The notes: generated by a model from the letters alone, not told the origin. 64,000 nucleotides of DNA from an uncultured Eubacteriales bacterium (GCA_900543085.1 UQQF01000003.1:26298-90297), one strand, 5' to 3'. Shown: positions 1 to 9,099, numbered from the stretch's first letter. A program made the numbers and translations.

Positions 1-564
1 TATTTCGCCGGACATGTCCCTGCCGCTCTCGACGTGGTAGCCGTAGAGCTTCTTTGCCGTCTGCATGGAGATGGTGAAGGCGTCTATGAGCTTGATGTAC
101 AGCTTGTTCTCGTCGAGCTTGCCCTTTTTGTCGCGGCACTCCTCGATTATCTTCACGACCTCGTCGGGCTTTTGCAGGATCTCCGCCAGACGCGCGGCGT
201 TCCTGGCCTCGAAGTCCACCTTGGGCTGCGGCTCTTTCACGTTGCTCAGGCCGAAGGCGATGTTGTCGTACACGGTCATGTTCGGCCAGAGTGCGTAGTT
301 CTGGAACAGGAAGCCCACCTTGCGCTTGTTGGCCGGGATGTTGATGCCCATGTCGCTGTCGAACACCACGCGGTCGCCTATCGTGATGCGCCCGCTGGTG
401 GGCGTCTCCAGGCCGGCTATCATTCTCAGCGTGGTGGTCTTGCCGCAGCCGGAGGGGCCGAGCAGAGTGACAAAGGCGTTGTCCTCGATGACCATGCTCA
501 GATCTTCCACGGCGTAGAACTTGCCCCAGCGCTTGGTCACATGTTCAAGTCTTATTTCGGGCAT
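1..564 (-). CDS. ABC transporter ATP-binding protein, FbpC/PotA/MalK type (3' end outside window)
   Basis: Energises the importer whose permease and binding protein lie just upstream (568-2397, 2525-3910). The start is ATG at 564, preceded by taggagg, which overlaps the stop of the permease. The 188 visible codons hold Walker A GPSGCGKTT (about residues 36-44) and the Q-loop FQNYALWPN. After NIAFGLSNV, where the family normally reaches the LSGGQ signature within about 30 residues, there are at least 70 residues of charged, helix-like sequence. The window ends before the signature, Walker B and any C-terminal TOBE domain, so the gene is partial. The class is secure; the substrate is not shown by this subunit. 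Confidence 0.9.
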   Translation of the reverse strand, partial: MPEIRLEHVTKRWGKFYAVEDLSMVIEDNAFVTLLGPSGCGKTTTLRMIAGLETPTSGRITIGDRVVFDSDMGINIPANKRKVGFLFQNYALWPNMTVYDNIAFGLSNVKEPQPKVDFEARNAARLAEILQKPDEVVKIIEECRDKKGKLDENKLYIKLIDAFTISMQTAKKLYGYHVESGRDMSGEI

Positions 565-567
565 GGT

Positions 568-2397
568 TTAACCTCCTATTCCCTCGTCCAGGCTTGCGCC
601 GGTTATCTTGTTTACCACCGCGTTGCACACCAGTATCGTGACTATCAGCAGCAGGTTGATGCCGCTGGAGAACGCGTACAGACCCATTTCGTCGAAGTAG
701 TCGAGCGTGGTGGCGAGGATGAAGCCCTGGGTGCACAGCAGCATAAAGAGGCTCAGCTCGCGCAGGCAGGTCATGAACGGCAGCAGATAGCCGCTTATGA
801 TACTGGTCTTCTGGATGGGAATTATAATCCGGGTCATGCGCTTGACCCACGGTATGTTCTGTATCATGGCGGACTCCTCTATCTCACCCGAGAGCTGCAG
901 CATGGAGTTGAGCGCGCTGCGGCTGGCGAAGGGTATGTACTTGATGGTGCCCACTATGATAAGCAGCGTATATGTGTTGAACAGGTTCATGTACTCGTTT
1001 GAGAACAGCACGAAGAACGCCGCGCCGACCGCTATGGACGGCATGAGGTACGGCAGGAAGGCCATGGAGTTGACGTAGTTCGCCCACTTGCTCCGGCGGC
1101 TCTTGCTGACGGCGTAGCCTATCATGGTGCCTATCGTGCCGGCGAGCAGCGCGCAGCAGATGCTGACCCAGATCGTGCCCTTGTAGGCCTGCCATATCGT
1201 GCTGTTGTAGAGTATGCCTTTCTGCCCGTACATGCCGTTTTCGGTGATGTTCTCGTTGGTGAGCCACCACTTTGTGGTCAGGTTGCTGGCGTCGCCGGTG
1301 TACAGGAAGCTGTAATCGCCGGGGTTCGGCAGGAAGGTCTCAAAGGCGAAGGAAACTATCGGGAAGATGCTGGTGAAGAAGGTGAGGATTATGAGTATTA
1401 CGGCGATGACCACGCGCCCCGTCTTGCCGAGGTTGACCTTGGAGATCTGGCCGCTCTTGCCGGTGACGGTGGTGTAGTTCTTGCGGCTTTGCAGTCCGAG
1501 CTGGTTGAGCAGCATGATAGCCACGCCGAATATCATCATGATTATGGCGAGTATGCTCGCCTCGCCCGTGTACTTGGAGTTCATCGACACGTACTTCGTC
1601 GACAGTGTCGTGAAGTTCAGGTAATGCGGCACGGGGTAGCTGCCCATGGCGCTGCCGAAGACCAGGAGTATGGTCGAGAGTATGGCCGGCTTTACCATCG
1701 GGAGCGTGACGCGGAACATTATCTTCCACTTGGGCGTATCCAGTATGGTGGCGGCTTCCTCGAGGTTGGCGTCCATGTTGCGGAAAATGCCGCCTATCAG
1801 GATGTATGCAAAGGGTGCGTAGTGCAGTCCCAGCACTATCACGCAGGGGAACAGTCCGACGCACCACCACGCGGGCATCTCTATGCCCAGCGTCGCGGCC
1901 AGAAGGCCGTTGGACGTGCCGGTGACGGCGTTGGAATTAAAGAGGTTCTGCCACACGACGGCCAGCGTCCACTGCGGCATTATGTACGGAAAGATAAAGA
2001 TACTGCTGAGGTACTTGCGGCAGGCGAGGTTCGTCCTGGTCACCAGGAAGGCCATTATCCCGCCGAAGATTATGGATACCACGCACGCTCCGACAGACAT
2101 GAGCAGCGTGTTTATAAGCGGCGTCCACAGGTTTGTTTTCGCCAGCCTGCTTGTGAACAGGTCTATGTAGTTGACCAGCGTGTATCCGGACGCCTGACCC
2201 GTGAGATGGGCGTCTATCGTGCCCGGGTGTATTGTGACGGTGTCGCCGACAATGGCCACGATGGGGGCTACGGTGGTGACGGTCACCACTATGCCCAGGA
2301 GCAGCAGTATGACATTGTGAGGCTTTGAGAGATAGGTCTTCAGCCTGTTGAGGATTATCGTGGCTCTGCTGGCGTGGAGGGCGGATGTCTGGTTCAT
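568..2397 (-). CDS. ABC transporter permease, fused two-domain type (FbpB/AfuB-like)
   Basis: Membrane channel of the importer. The 609-residue protein has two BPD_transp_1 domains in one chain. Each has about six hydrophobic segments and its own EAA loop for the ATPase: EEAATILDTPKWK near residue 215 and EESAMIQNIPWVK near residue 525. A single permease of this length with two EAA loops is typical of the Fe(III)/AfuB/putrescine-like group. It sits between the binding-protein gene and the ATPase gene and is followed at 4 bp spacing by the ATPase. The group includes importers of iron, sugar phosphates and other anions, so the substrate is left open. Confidence 0.9.
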   Translation of the reverse strand: MNQTSALHASRATIILNRLKTYLSKPHNVILLLLGIVVTVTTVAPIVAIVGDTVTIHPGTIDAHLTGQASGYTLVNYIDLFTSRLAKTNLWTPLINTLLMSVGACVVSIIFGGIMAFLVTRTNLACRKYLSSIFIFPYIMPQWTLAVVWQNLFNSNAVTGTSNGLLAATLGIEMPAWWCVGLFPCVIVLGLHYAPFAYILIGGIFRNMDANLEEAATILDTPKWKIMFRVTLPMVKPAILSTILLVFGSAMGSYPVPHYLNFTTLSTKYVSMNSKYTGEASILAIIMMIFGVAIMLLNQLGLQSRKNYTTVTGKSGQISKVNLGKTGRVVIAVILIILTFFTSIFPIVSFAFETFLPNPGDYSFLYTGDASNLTTKWWLTNENITENGMYGQKGILYNSTIWQAYKGTIWVSICCALLAGTIGTMIGYAVSKSRRSKWANYVNSMAFLPYLMPSIAVGAAFFVLFSNEYMNLFNTYTLLIIVGTIKYIPFASRSALNSMLQLSGEIEESAMIQNIPWVKRMTRIIIPIQKTSIISGYLLPFMTCLRELSLFMLLCTQGFILATTLDYFDEMGLYAFSSGINLLLIVTILVCNAVVNKITGASLDEGIGG

Positions 2398-2447
2398 GGA
2401 ATTCCCCCGTTTCGTTGATACCTCAGGGTATAGCCCATATACCCCAA

Positions 2448-2482
2448 GCGCCTCCGGACGGTATGGAGCAGTCCGGAGGCGC
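2448..2482 (-). terminator. Hairpin between binding-protein and permease genes
   Basis: Inverted repeat with 12-bp arms (gcgcctccggac / gtccggaggcgc) around an 11-nt loop. In the minus-strand transcript it follows the binding-protein stop by about 40 nt. It is not followed by a clear U-run in that direction, so it probably acts as a 3' stabilising hairpin or partial attenuator that keeps binding-protein mRNA more abundant than the permease mRNA. Confidence 0.6.
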
Positions 2483-2524
2483 CTTTTAAAGCTTTGCGCC
2501 TGTCAGATGACCGGGCGCGGATAC

Positions 2525-3910
2525 TCAGCCGACGGTGTACTTGTCGAGAGTCTCGATCCAGCTGCCGACGGTGAAGGCCACATCGGCGCAGTATTCGGGA
2601 TTCTCGAGCACGAGCTGGCCGTCGCCGACCCACCAGTCGTAGCCGCGGTCGTTGAGGGCGTCGAACTCGACGGTGACGCCGTCCTCGGCCATGCCGCCGG
2701 TCTGATGGTGGAACATCTCCTCATTCTCGGCAGCGACCTCGGGGTTGGAGGAATAGCCGCCGATGTCCTTGCCCCAGGCGGAGAAGCCGTTGACGTCGCA
2801 GGTCATGTAGGCGATGAAGGCGCAGGCGGTCCAGGGCAGCGGGCTGTTGTCGGTGACGAACAGGTAGTGGCAGTAGCCGAAGCCGCCGATGCCCACGTAG
2901 TCGTCGTTGTACGCGGCGACGGTGATGTTGTTCTTGGAGACGGTGGCGCTCTCCTCGACGCTGCGGAGCTTGGAGTAGACCAGCAGGCCGAACTGGTCGG
3001 TGGCGGAGGCGTCAACCAGGGTGTTGCAGATGGGGCCGTCGTCGGTCTGGGCGTTGTAGCTGCCAACCCAGAGCTTTATCCAGGCGAGGGCGTACTTGCC
3101 GTTCTCGCCGAGGCCAAGGTCGGAGGCCTGAGATTCCATCTCATCGATGGTGGGCTGGAAGTAGGCCTGCTCGTCGGCGCTCAGCGCGTCGAAGGCGTCC
3201 TTGAGCATGGTGGCGTATGTATCCTCGGTGAGCATGTAGAGGAAGTTCTTGCCCACGAGCTCGCTGTCGATGTCCATGTACAGGCCGTGCTCGCCCTCAC
3301 CGACGAAGTCCCAGACGTTGTCGTAGGTCTTGTCGCCGGTGTTGTTGTACATAAAGACCTTGTTCAGGGTCTGAAGCGGGAGATAGCCCTCGTACTCCTC
3401 GGCGGTGGTGCTGTTGGCCTCCGCCCACTCCTTCGGGATGAAGGTGTCGAGGATACCGGTCTGTACCATCTTGGACTCTATCTGGTTGCCGTCCTGGATC
3501 AGCGTCATGGCGAAGGTGCCAACGTCCTTCAGGGAGTCGGAGGTCAGCTGGTCGAAAATCTTGTTGTTCTTCGGCTGTTGCCACTCATAGGTCATGTTGT
3601 AGCTGGGGTCGATGGTCTGCAGGTACTCGATGAACAGCGGGAGAGCGGTGGCGCCGCGGCTGGAGTTGCCGAGGCCGTAGAAGGTCTTGCCGTTGGACTC
3701 CTCGATGGCCTTCGCCGCGAGCTCCTCCATGGTCATGCCCTGAGCCTCCTGGATTATCTGCTGGGTGGCAGTGAGCTCGGTGTTGTCGTCAGGCGTGTTG
3801 GGCTCCGTACCGGTGGTGCCGGGGGTGGGGTCGTTGCCGCCGCCGCACGCGGCCAGGGACAGGCACAGCACCGCCGCAAGCAGCAGAGAGAGCGCACGTT
3901 TCATTTTCAT
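2525..3910 (-). CDS. Extracellular solute-binding lipoprotein of the 1-2397 importer
   Basis: Captures the substrate outside the membrane and delivers it to the fused permease. ATG at 3910 was chosen because aggagg lies 6-7 nt upstream; this gives 461 residues. The N-terminus has a basic stretch, a hydrophobic core and the lipobox LSLAACGGG, so it is a lipid-anchored protein. A Thr/Pro/Asp-rich linker follows, then a typical class-II binding fold. It is first in its operon and divergent from the sensor module starting at 4127. The ligand cannot be read from the sequence. Confidence 0.88.
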   Translation of the reverse strand: MKMKRALSLLLAAVLCLSLAACGGGNDPTPGTTGTEPNTPDDNTELTATQQIIQEAQGMTMEELAAKAIEESNGKTFYGLGNSSRGATALPLFIEYLQTIDPSYNMTYEWQQPKNNKIFDQLTSDSLKDVGTFAMTLIQDGNQIESKMVQTGILDTFIPKEWAEANSTTAEEYEGYLPLQTLNKVFMYNNTGDKTYDNVWDFVGEGEHGLYMDIDSELVGKNFLYMLTEDTYATMLKDAFDALSADEQAYFQPTIDEMESQASDLGLGENGKYALAWIKLWVGSYNAQTDDGPICNTLVDASATDQFGLLVYSKLRSVEESATVSKNNITVAAYNDDYVGIGGFGYCHYLFVTDNSPLPWTACAFIAYMTCDVNGFSAWGKDIGGYSSNPEVAAENEEMFHHQTGGMAEDGVTVEFDALNDRGYDWWVGDGQLVLENPEYCADVAFTVGSWIETLDKYTVG

Positions 3911-3943
3911 TTTAACTCCTCCTTTGTCATTTTGCATAAAACC

Positions 3944-3962
3944 GCCCTGACGTCACCAGGGC
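3944..3962. promoter_or_regulatory. Inverted repeat in divergent promoter region
   Basis: gccctg and cagggc arms flank a core containing the palindrome tgacgtca. It lies in the 5' untranslated region of the binding-protein gene (start 3910). It could be an operator or an mRNA hairpin; the sequence alone does not decide. Confidence 0.4.
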
Positions 3963-3976
3963 TGCATGTTGATTTT

Positions 3977-4005
3977 ATTGTATCGTCAGCACGACCAAAT
4001 TAACA
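3977..4005 (-). promoter_or_regulatory. Probable promoter of the transporter operon
   Basis: On the minus strand TGTTAA and TACAAT are separated by exactly 17 bp, upstream of the binding-protein gene. The -35 element is a poor match, as expected if an activator such as the neighbouring response regulator is needed. Confidence 0.45.
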
Positions 4006-4078
4006 GGGGACAAATCTGCGTTTTTTTGTGCCTTCCTGATATTTTTGTTGAAATCAGATGAAACCTGCTCGCGCTTTG

Positions 4079-4087
4079 TGCTATAAT
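4079..4087 (+). promoter_or_regulatory. Extended -10 promoter for the sensor module
   Basis: TGCTATAAT on the plus strand, 40 bp before the ATG at 4127. There is no good -35 element at the right distance, so recognition probably depends on the extended TG. Confidence 0.6.
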
Positions 4088-4126
4088 TGGTTGAAATCTC
4101 AAATCTGAGCGTTTGGAGGCGGCGCT

Positions 4127-5143
4127 ATGAAAAAGCTCCGATATCTCTGTCTACTGCTCGCCGTGCTGCTGCTCTCGGGCTGCGGAGCCGGATCCGGAGA
4201 TCAGCCAGGCTACGCCCCGCCGGAGAGCGAGCGGCTGGTCGTCTACACCTCGCACAAGGAGGAGCTGTGGCGGCCGATAGTGCGTGAATTTGAAGAACGC
4301 ACCGGCATCTGGGTCGACGTCGTGACCGGCGGCAGCAACGAACTGCTCGAGCGCATCGCCTCCGAGGCCGACGCGCCCGTGGCCGACGTGATGTTCGGCG
4401 GCGGCGTGGATTCCATCGAGGTCTACAGCGACTATCTGGAGCCGTATGTGTCACCGGAGACGGAGCGCATCCCGGAGCTCTACCTCTCGTCCGACGGGAT
4501 ATGGACGCCGTTTTCGGTTCTGCCCGTCGTGATGATATACAACACCAAGCTCATAGACGACGGGGCGATAACCGCCTGGCGAGACCTGATGCGGCCTGGC
4601 TACCGCGGCAAGATAGCCTTTGCCGACCCCAGCGTGTCCGGCTCAAGCTTCACGGCGCTGGTCACGCTGCTGCAGGCGCTGGGCGGCGACCCGGACGAGG
4701 AGCTGCTCGCCTTTGCAGAGAACCTCGGCGGCCTGGAGCTGGACAGCTCCGGCGACGTCCTCACCGCCGTGGCCAACGGCAGCTGCTGGATAGGCGTAAC
4801 CCTTGAGGAGACGGCGCTCAAGCGCCGGGACGCGGGCGACAGCATAGAGCTGGCGTACCCTGAGGACGGCACCAGCCTTGTGCCGGACGGCACGGCGATC
4901 GTCAGGGGCGCCAGACACCCGGATAACGCGCGCCGGTTCATAGACTTCACCGTCAGCCGGGACGTGCAGCAGCTCCTGACCGTCCAGTACCGCCGTCCGG
5001 TGCGCACGGACGTGGCGCTCGGCTCGCTGCCCGAGGTGGAGCAGCTCAGCGTGCTGGACTACGACATCCCCTGGGCGAGCGAGCACCACGACGAGGTGCT
5101 CATGAGCTGGGCGTTCTACCTGGATCGGGAGGAACGGCCATGA
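4127..5143 (+). CDS. Solute-binding lipoprotein associated with a two-component system
   Basis: 338 residues with signal peptide and lipobox LLLSGCGAG, followed by a class-II ABC binding-protein fold of the Fe(III)/thiamine/phosphoglycerate group (YTSHKEELWRPIVREFEERTG near the start of the mature part). No permease gene follows it. Its stop overlaps the start of the sensor kinase (ATGA), so it is co-translated with the kinase. In the PgtCBA phosphoglycerate system and similar three-component modules a binding protein of this kind presents ligand to the kinase, and the same role is inferred here. The start has ggagg 7 nt upstream. Confidence 0.82.
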   Translation: MKKLRYLCLLLAVLLLSGCGAGSGDQPGYAPPESERLVVYTSHKEELWRPIVREFEERTGIWVDVVTGGSNELLERIASEADAPVADVMFGGGVDSIEVYSDYLEPYVSPETERIPELYLSSDGIWTPFSVLPVVMIYNTKLIDDGAITAWRDLMRPGYRGKIAFADPSVSGSSFTALVTLLQALGGDPDEELLAFAENLGGLELDSSGDVLTAVANGSCWIGVTLEETALKRRDAGDSIELAYPEDGTSLVPDGTAIVRGARHPDNARRFIDFTVSRDVQQLLTVQYRRPVRTDVALGSLPEVEQLSVLDYDIPWASEHHDEVLMSWAFYLDREERP

Positions 5144-6852
5144 AGCGTTTCCTCTCCGCCTCGTTCCGCAACCGGCTGTTCACAGCCCTGCTGGCCGCAT
5201 CGCTGATACCGCTGCTGATTTGCTCCGCGGTGCTGCTGCAAATTTTCCGCCTGCAAATGACCAGCCGCGAGGAGCACGAGGCAGAAGTCAGCCTGGGCGA
5301 GGCGTCGCAGATACTCACCCGGACGCGCGACAGCCTGCTAGACGCGGCCGAGGCCGTGGCCTCCGACGGCATAATCTCCGCGGCTCTGTCCGAGAGCCGG
5401 CGTGACGACGCCGCCGTCTATAACCGCTTTCTCGAGCTGACCGGCACCCTGCGCTACGATGCAAGTCTGGAGCTGTATGACAGCGGCGGCGTCTGGCTGT
5501 ATTCCACCCGCAGCGGCGAGCACGCGGATTCCCTGCCCACGAACTGGGGTATACTGCACGCGGCCGCCGGAGGGTCCGGGCCGGTTTTCATGCCCGGCAA
5601 CAGCTCGGACTCGGACGGTCCCCTGCTCACTGGAGCGGTCCCGCTGTCGGACGGCGGCTCGGCGCCGGGCTTTCTGCTGATGAACCTCTATCAGGAAGAC
5701 CTGACCGGCCTGCTGGACGGCGCCGCCGAGCCGAGCAGCGACATACTGCTGCTGAGCGCCTATTGGCGCCCGGTGTACTGCTCGCAGAGCACGCTTTCGA
5801 CGCCGCTGGCCAATATGCTCCGGGAGCGCCTGCTCTCCGGTCAGGCGCTCAACAGCGGCTCCGACGAGTTCCACTACGCCGTCGAGCGCAACGAGCCCAC
5901 CGGTCTTTACATAGTCCTGCGCCAGCCGCAGGTGTTCACCCACGACACCATGAACCTGCTGTACGCCATCAGCGCCGCCTGCGCGCTGGTCTGCCTGGCG
6001 GCGTCCATCCTGCTGAGCCTGACGCTCAGCCGCCAGCTTTTCCGCCCGATAGAGCGCCTGCACGGCGCCATCGAGGAGGTCTCCAGCAACAACAACCTCG
6101 ACGTCTACGTCCAGCCGGAGCACAACGACGAGCTGGGCGCGCTGGCCGAGCGCTTCAACGGTATGCTGATAGCGCTCAAGCACAACCAGCAGCAGCTGGT
6201 AGAGAACCAGCGCGAGCTGAACGAGGCTCAGATACGTATGCTCCAGGCGCAGCTGAACCCGCACTTCCTGTGCAACACGCTGGACACCATGAAGTGGAAC
6301 AGCAAGATAAACAAGGTGCCTCAGGTCGCCGTCATGGCCACGGACCTGGCGGACATCCTGCGCTTTTGCGTCTCGCCGGACGAGTTCGTCCCGCTGCGGC
6401 GAGAGCTGGAAATAATCGACCGCTACGTGGAGATACAGCGCATCCGCTTCTCCGGCGCCTTTGTCTGCACCACCGACGTCCCGCCGGAGCTGGAGGAGTG
6501 CCGGGTGCCGAAGATGATACTCCAGCCCATAGTGGAAAACGCCATACTCCACGGCCTGGACGGCGTTACCGGCGGCTGTGTGACCGTCTCCGCCCGCTCA
6601 GACGGAGAGGTGCTGACCATACGGGTCTCCGACAACGGTCACGGCTTCCCGCCGGAGATGGAGGGAGCGTATTCAAACCGCGACCGCGAGCTGTCCCGCG
6701 GTCATCTGGGGCTGTACAACGTGGACACCATACTTCGCAAATACTACGGCGAGGGCTTCGGCCTTTACCTGGAAAACCGCCCCGGCGGCGCGGGCGCCTC
6801 GGTCACGGCGACGCTGCCCCTGAGGTATGAGGAGGATGATCAGACATGCTGA
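5140..6852 (+). CDS. Sensor histidine kinase, YesM/LytS-like (HAMP, His_kinase, HATPase_c)
   Basis: 570-residue membrane kinase. It has TM1 at about residues 13-35, an extracellular sensor domain of about 230 residues, TM2 at about 272-296, a HAMP domain, then the His_kinase box AQLNPHFLCNTLDTMKW with the probable phospho-accepting His375. The ATPase domain carries ILQPIVENAILHG (N box) and VSDNGHGFP (G1 box). It overlaps the upstream binding protein by 4 bp and the response regulator by 7 bp, so the three genes form one translationally coupled unit. It probably controls the divergent importer. Confidence 0.92.
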   Translation: MKRFLSASFRNRLFTALLAASLIPLLICSAVLLQIFRLQMTSREEHEAEVSLGEASQILTRTRDSLLDAAEAVASDGIISAALSESRRDDAAVYNRFLELTGTLRYDASLELYDSGGVWLYSTRSGEHADSLPTNWGILHAAAGGSGPVFMPGNSSDSDGPLLTGAVPLSDGGSAPGFLLMNLYQEDLTGLLDGAAEPSSDILLLSAYWRPVYCSQSTLSTPLANMLRERLLSGQALNSGSDEFHYAVERNEPTGLYIVLRQPQVFTHDTMNLLYAISAACALVCLAASILLSLTLSRQLFRPIERLHGAIEEVSSNNNLDVYVQPEHNDELGALAERFNGMLIALKHNQQQLVENQRELNEAQIRMLQAQLNPHFLCNTLDTMKWNSKINKVPQVAVMATDLADILRFCVSPDEFVPLRRELEIIDRYVEIQRIRFSGAFVCTTDVPPELEECRVPKMILQPIVENAILHGLDGVTGGCVTVSARSDGEVLTIRVSDNGHGFPPEMEGAYSNRDRELSRGHLGLYNVDTILRKYYGEGFGLYLENRPGGAGASVTATLPLRYEEDDQTC

Positions 6853-7592
6853 AAGTGCTTGTAGTTGAGGACGAGGAGCTGATACGCCGCGGCATAGTCC
6901 TGGCTGTGGACTGGGCGTCGCTCGGCTGCGTCGTGGTCGGCGAGGCCGCAAACGGCGAGGAGGCGCTCGAGGCCGTGGAGCGGCTCTCCCCCTCCCTCAT
7001 CATAACGGACCTGAAAATGCCGCGCATGGACGGCATCGAGATGCTCCGCCGCCTGCGTGAGCGCGGCAACATGGCCTATGTTATCATCCTCACCGCCTAC
7101 GACAGCTTTGAATACGCGCAGAGCGCCCTGCGCCTCGGCGCGGTGGACTTCCTGCTCAAACCCTTCCACGACGGCGATCTGGAGCAGGCCGTGCTCAACC
7201 TCCAGCGCCGCATGAGCGCCGAGGCAGGCACGCAGCCGGAAGCTCTGCCCGGGCTCAAAAAGGGCGACAAGAGCAAGTACGTCCTGGAGGCCATGGACTA
7301 CATAGGCGAGCACTACGCCGACCCGGGCATAAGCGTCGGCTCCATCGCGGCGCATCTCGGCATCAGCGAGGGGCATTTGAGCCACACCTTCAAGAAGGAG
7401 ACGGACTACACGCTGCTCAACTACCTCACGCGCTACCGCATACACAAGTCCATGGAGCTGCTGCGCGACTGCCGCACAAAGGTGTACGAGGTCGCCGAGC
7501 AGGTGGGGTACCGGGACGTCACCCACTTCTCCGCCACCTTCAAAAAGGTCGCCGGCGTCTCCCCGTCCGAATATCAGGACACCTGCCGGTAG
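6846..7592 (+). CDS. Response regulator, CheY receiver plus AraC-type DNA-binding domain
   Basis: 248 residues. The receiver has the acidic pocket VVEDEELIRRG, the phosphorylated Asp55 in ITDLKMPRMDG, and Lys in LLKPF. The C-terminal part (about residues 145-245) has the two helix-turn-helix units of AraC/XylS proteins, ending in the usual GYRDVTHFSATFKKVAGVSPSEY region. YesN-like partner of the kinase it overlaps. The likely target is the divergent region 3911-4126, where the promoters have weak -35 elements. Shorter than YesN because the central linker domain is missing. Confidence 0.92.
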   Translation: MLKVLVVEDEELIRRGIVLAVDWASLGCVVVGEAANGEEALEAVERLSPSLIITDLKMPRMDGIEMLRRLRERGNMAYVIILTAYDSFEYAQSALRLGAVDFLLKPFHDGDLEQAVLNLQRRMSAEAGTQPEALPGLKKGDKSKYVLEAMDYIGEHYADPGISVGSIAAHLGISEGHLSHTFKKETDYTLLNYLTRYRIHKSMELLRDCRTKVYEVAEQVGYRDVTHFSATFKKVAGVSPSEYQDTCR

Positions 7593-7667
7593 ACAAACGG
7601 CGGTCTGTGGGCTAAAATACCCCTGACACACCGCTATCACACCCACGAAAGCGAGGGGGACATACGC

Positions 7668-8318
7668 ATGATAAAAGCCATAATCTTTGACCTCGACGGC
7701 GTCCTTGTCAGCACCGACGAGCTGCACTACCGCGCCTGGAAGGCGCTGGCCGGCCGGCTGGGAGTGCCGTTTGGCCGCGCGAAGAACGACCGCTGCCGCG
7801 GCATCTCGCGCATGGCCAGCCTGGACATAGTGCTGGAGGACGCTCCCACAGTATACACCCAGGCCGAGCGCGAGGCCTTCGCGGCCGAGAAGAACGAGAC
7901 CTACCGCGCCATGCTCGCCTCGCTCACCCCCGCAGACACGCTCGAGGGCGTGCTGCCCACGCTCGCCGAGCTGCGGCGGAGGGGCTACCGCCTGGCGCTG
8001 GCCTCGGTGAGCAAAAACGCGCCGCTGATACTCGAGCGCACGGGACTGGACAGATATCTCGACGCCGTGGCCGACGGCAACTGCATCACGCGCTCCAAGC
8101 CTGACCCAGAGGTCTTTCTCAAGGCCGCGGAAAAGCTGGGCATGGCGTGCGAAAGCTGCGCCGCAATGGACGACGCGCTGGCCGGGATAGAGGCCGGGCG
8201 CGCCGCCGGTATGCTGACCATAGGCTTCGGCGATTCCGCAAAGAACAAGGCCGGGGATCTGAACCTGGAGCACTTTGACGAGCTGCTCGGGCTGTTCCCG
8301 GACATCAAAGGGAGGTAA
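7668..8318 (+). CDS. pgmB: Beta-phosphoglucomutase family HAD enzyme
   Basis: Interconverts beta-glucose-1-phosphate and glucose-6-phosphate in the family. 216 residues with HAD motif I FDLDGVLVSTDELHYRAW, where the second Asp (DxD) marks mutases/phosphatases, the cap motif KNDRCRGISRMASLDIVLE typical of PgmB, motif II LALASVSKN and motif IV MDDALAGIEAG. It is the first of two HAD genes after the response regulator. Its presence beside the importer suggests a phosphorylated or phosphorolysed sugar substrate. RBS gaggggg lies before the ATG. Confidence 0.82.
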   Translation: MIKAIIFDLDGVLVSTDELHYRAWKALAGRLGVPFGRAKNDRCRGISRMASLDIVLEDAPTVYTQAEREAFAAEKNETYRAMLASLTPADTLEGVLPTLAELRRRGYRLALASVSKNAPLILERTGLDRYLDAVADGNCITRSKPDPEVFLKAAEKLGMACESCAAMDDALAGIEAGRAAGMLTIGFGDSAKNKAGDLNLEHFDELLGLFPDIKGR

Positions 8319-8322
8319 AAGC

Positions 8323-9096
8323 TTGGTACGCCTTATTGCAAGCGACATTGACGGCACGCTGCTGCGCAACTACGCGCCGGAGATCGACGGCGAGATCTTC
8401 AGGCAGATACGCCGCCTGGCGGGTCTGGGCGTGCGCTTCTGCCCGACCAGCGGCAGGCAGCACACCAGCCTGCGCCGGCTCTTTGCCCCGGTGGCCGACG
8501 AGCTGTACTACATATGCGAAAACGGCGCGGTCATCTTCGGCCCCGGCAACCCGGGCGAGGTGCTCGGCAAGGTCGAGATGGACAGGGCACTCGCGATGGA
8601 GCTCTGCCACGACATCCTCGACATACCCGGCTGCGAGATCCAGATCTCCGGCGAAGACCGCAGCTACCTCTGCCCCAAGGGTGAGGAAATCGTCACGCTC
8701 ATGCGCGACAAGGTCGGCAACAACGTGACCTTTGTCTCCTCCCCCGAGGAGGTGCCGGAGCCGATAGTCAAGCTCGCCGCATACTACAGCCCGGGCGCCG
8801 GTGCGATAGAGCCGATACTCGCGCCCAAGTGGAGCCGCCACTTCCGCACCGCCATATCCGGCGACGAGTGGCTGGACTTCAACTCCACGGACAAGGGCAG
8901 CGGTCTGCGCCGCCTGTGCGAGGCGCTGGACATCCCGCTTTGTGACGTCGTCGCCTTCGGCGACAGCTTCAACGACGCGTCCATGCTGGAAGCCGCCGGC
9001 ACCGGATATATTATGTCAACCGCCTCCCCCGAACTCCTTGCCCGCTTCCCCCACCACTGCCCCAACGTCGCCGACGTGCTGAGGGAGATAGAATAA
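8323..9096 (+). CDS. Cof-type HAD-IIB hydrolase
   Basis: 257-residue HAD phosphatase, probably acting on a sugar phosphate. TTG at 8323 was chosen because ggagg lies 7 nt upstream and the protein then begins MVRLIASDIDGTLL, the standard family N-terminus with motif I DIDGTL. The C2 cap domain is followed by motif III (KGSGLRRLCEALDI) and motif IV (VAFGDSFNDASMLEAAG). It lies 4 bp after the pgmB-like gene and ends at a strong terminator. Substrate unknown. Confidence 0.85.
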   Translation: MVRLIASDIDGTLLRNYAPEIDGEIFRQIRRLAGLGVRFCPTSGRQHTSLRRLFAPVADELYYICENGAVIFGPGNPGEVLGKVEMDRALAMELCHDILDIPGCEIQISGEDRSYLCPKGEEIVTLMRDKVGNNVTFVSSPEEVPEPIVKLAAYYSPGAGAIEPILAPKWSRHFRTAISGDEWLDFNSTDKGSGLRRLCEALDIPLCDVVAFGDSFNDASMLEAAGTGYIMSTASPELLARFPHHCPNVADVLREIE

Positions 9097-9099
9097 CCG

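Noticed and set aside
2525..3910. Calling the 1-3910 transporter an iron(III) importer
   Set aside because: The subunit family also includes sugar-phosphate and other anion importers and the neighbours are HAD sugar-phosphate enzymes, so no iron assignment is made.
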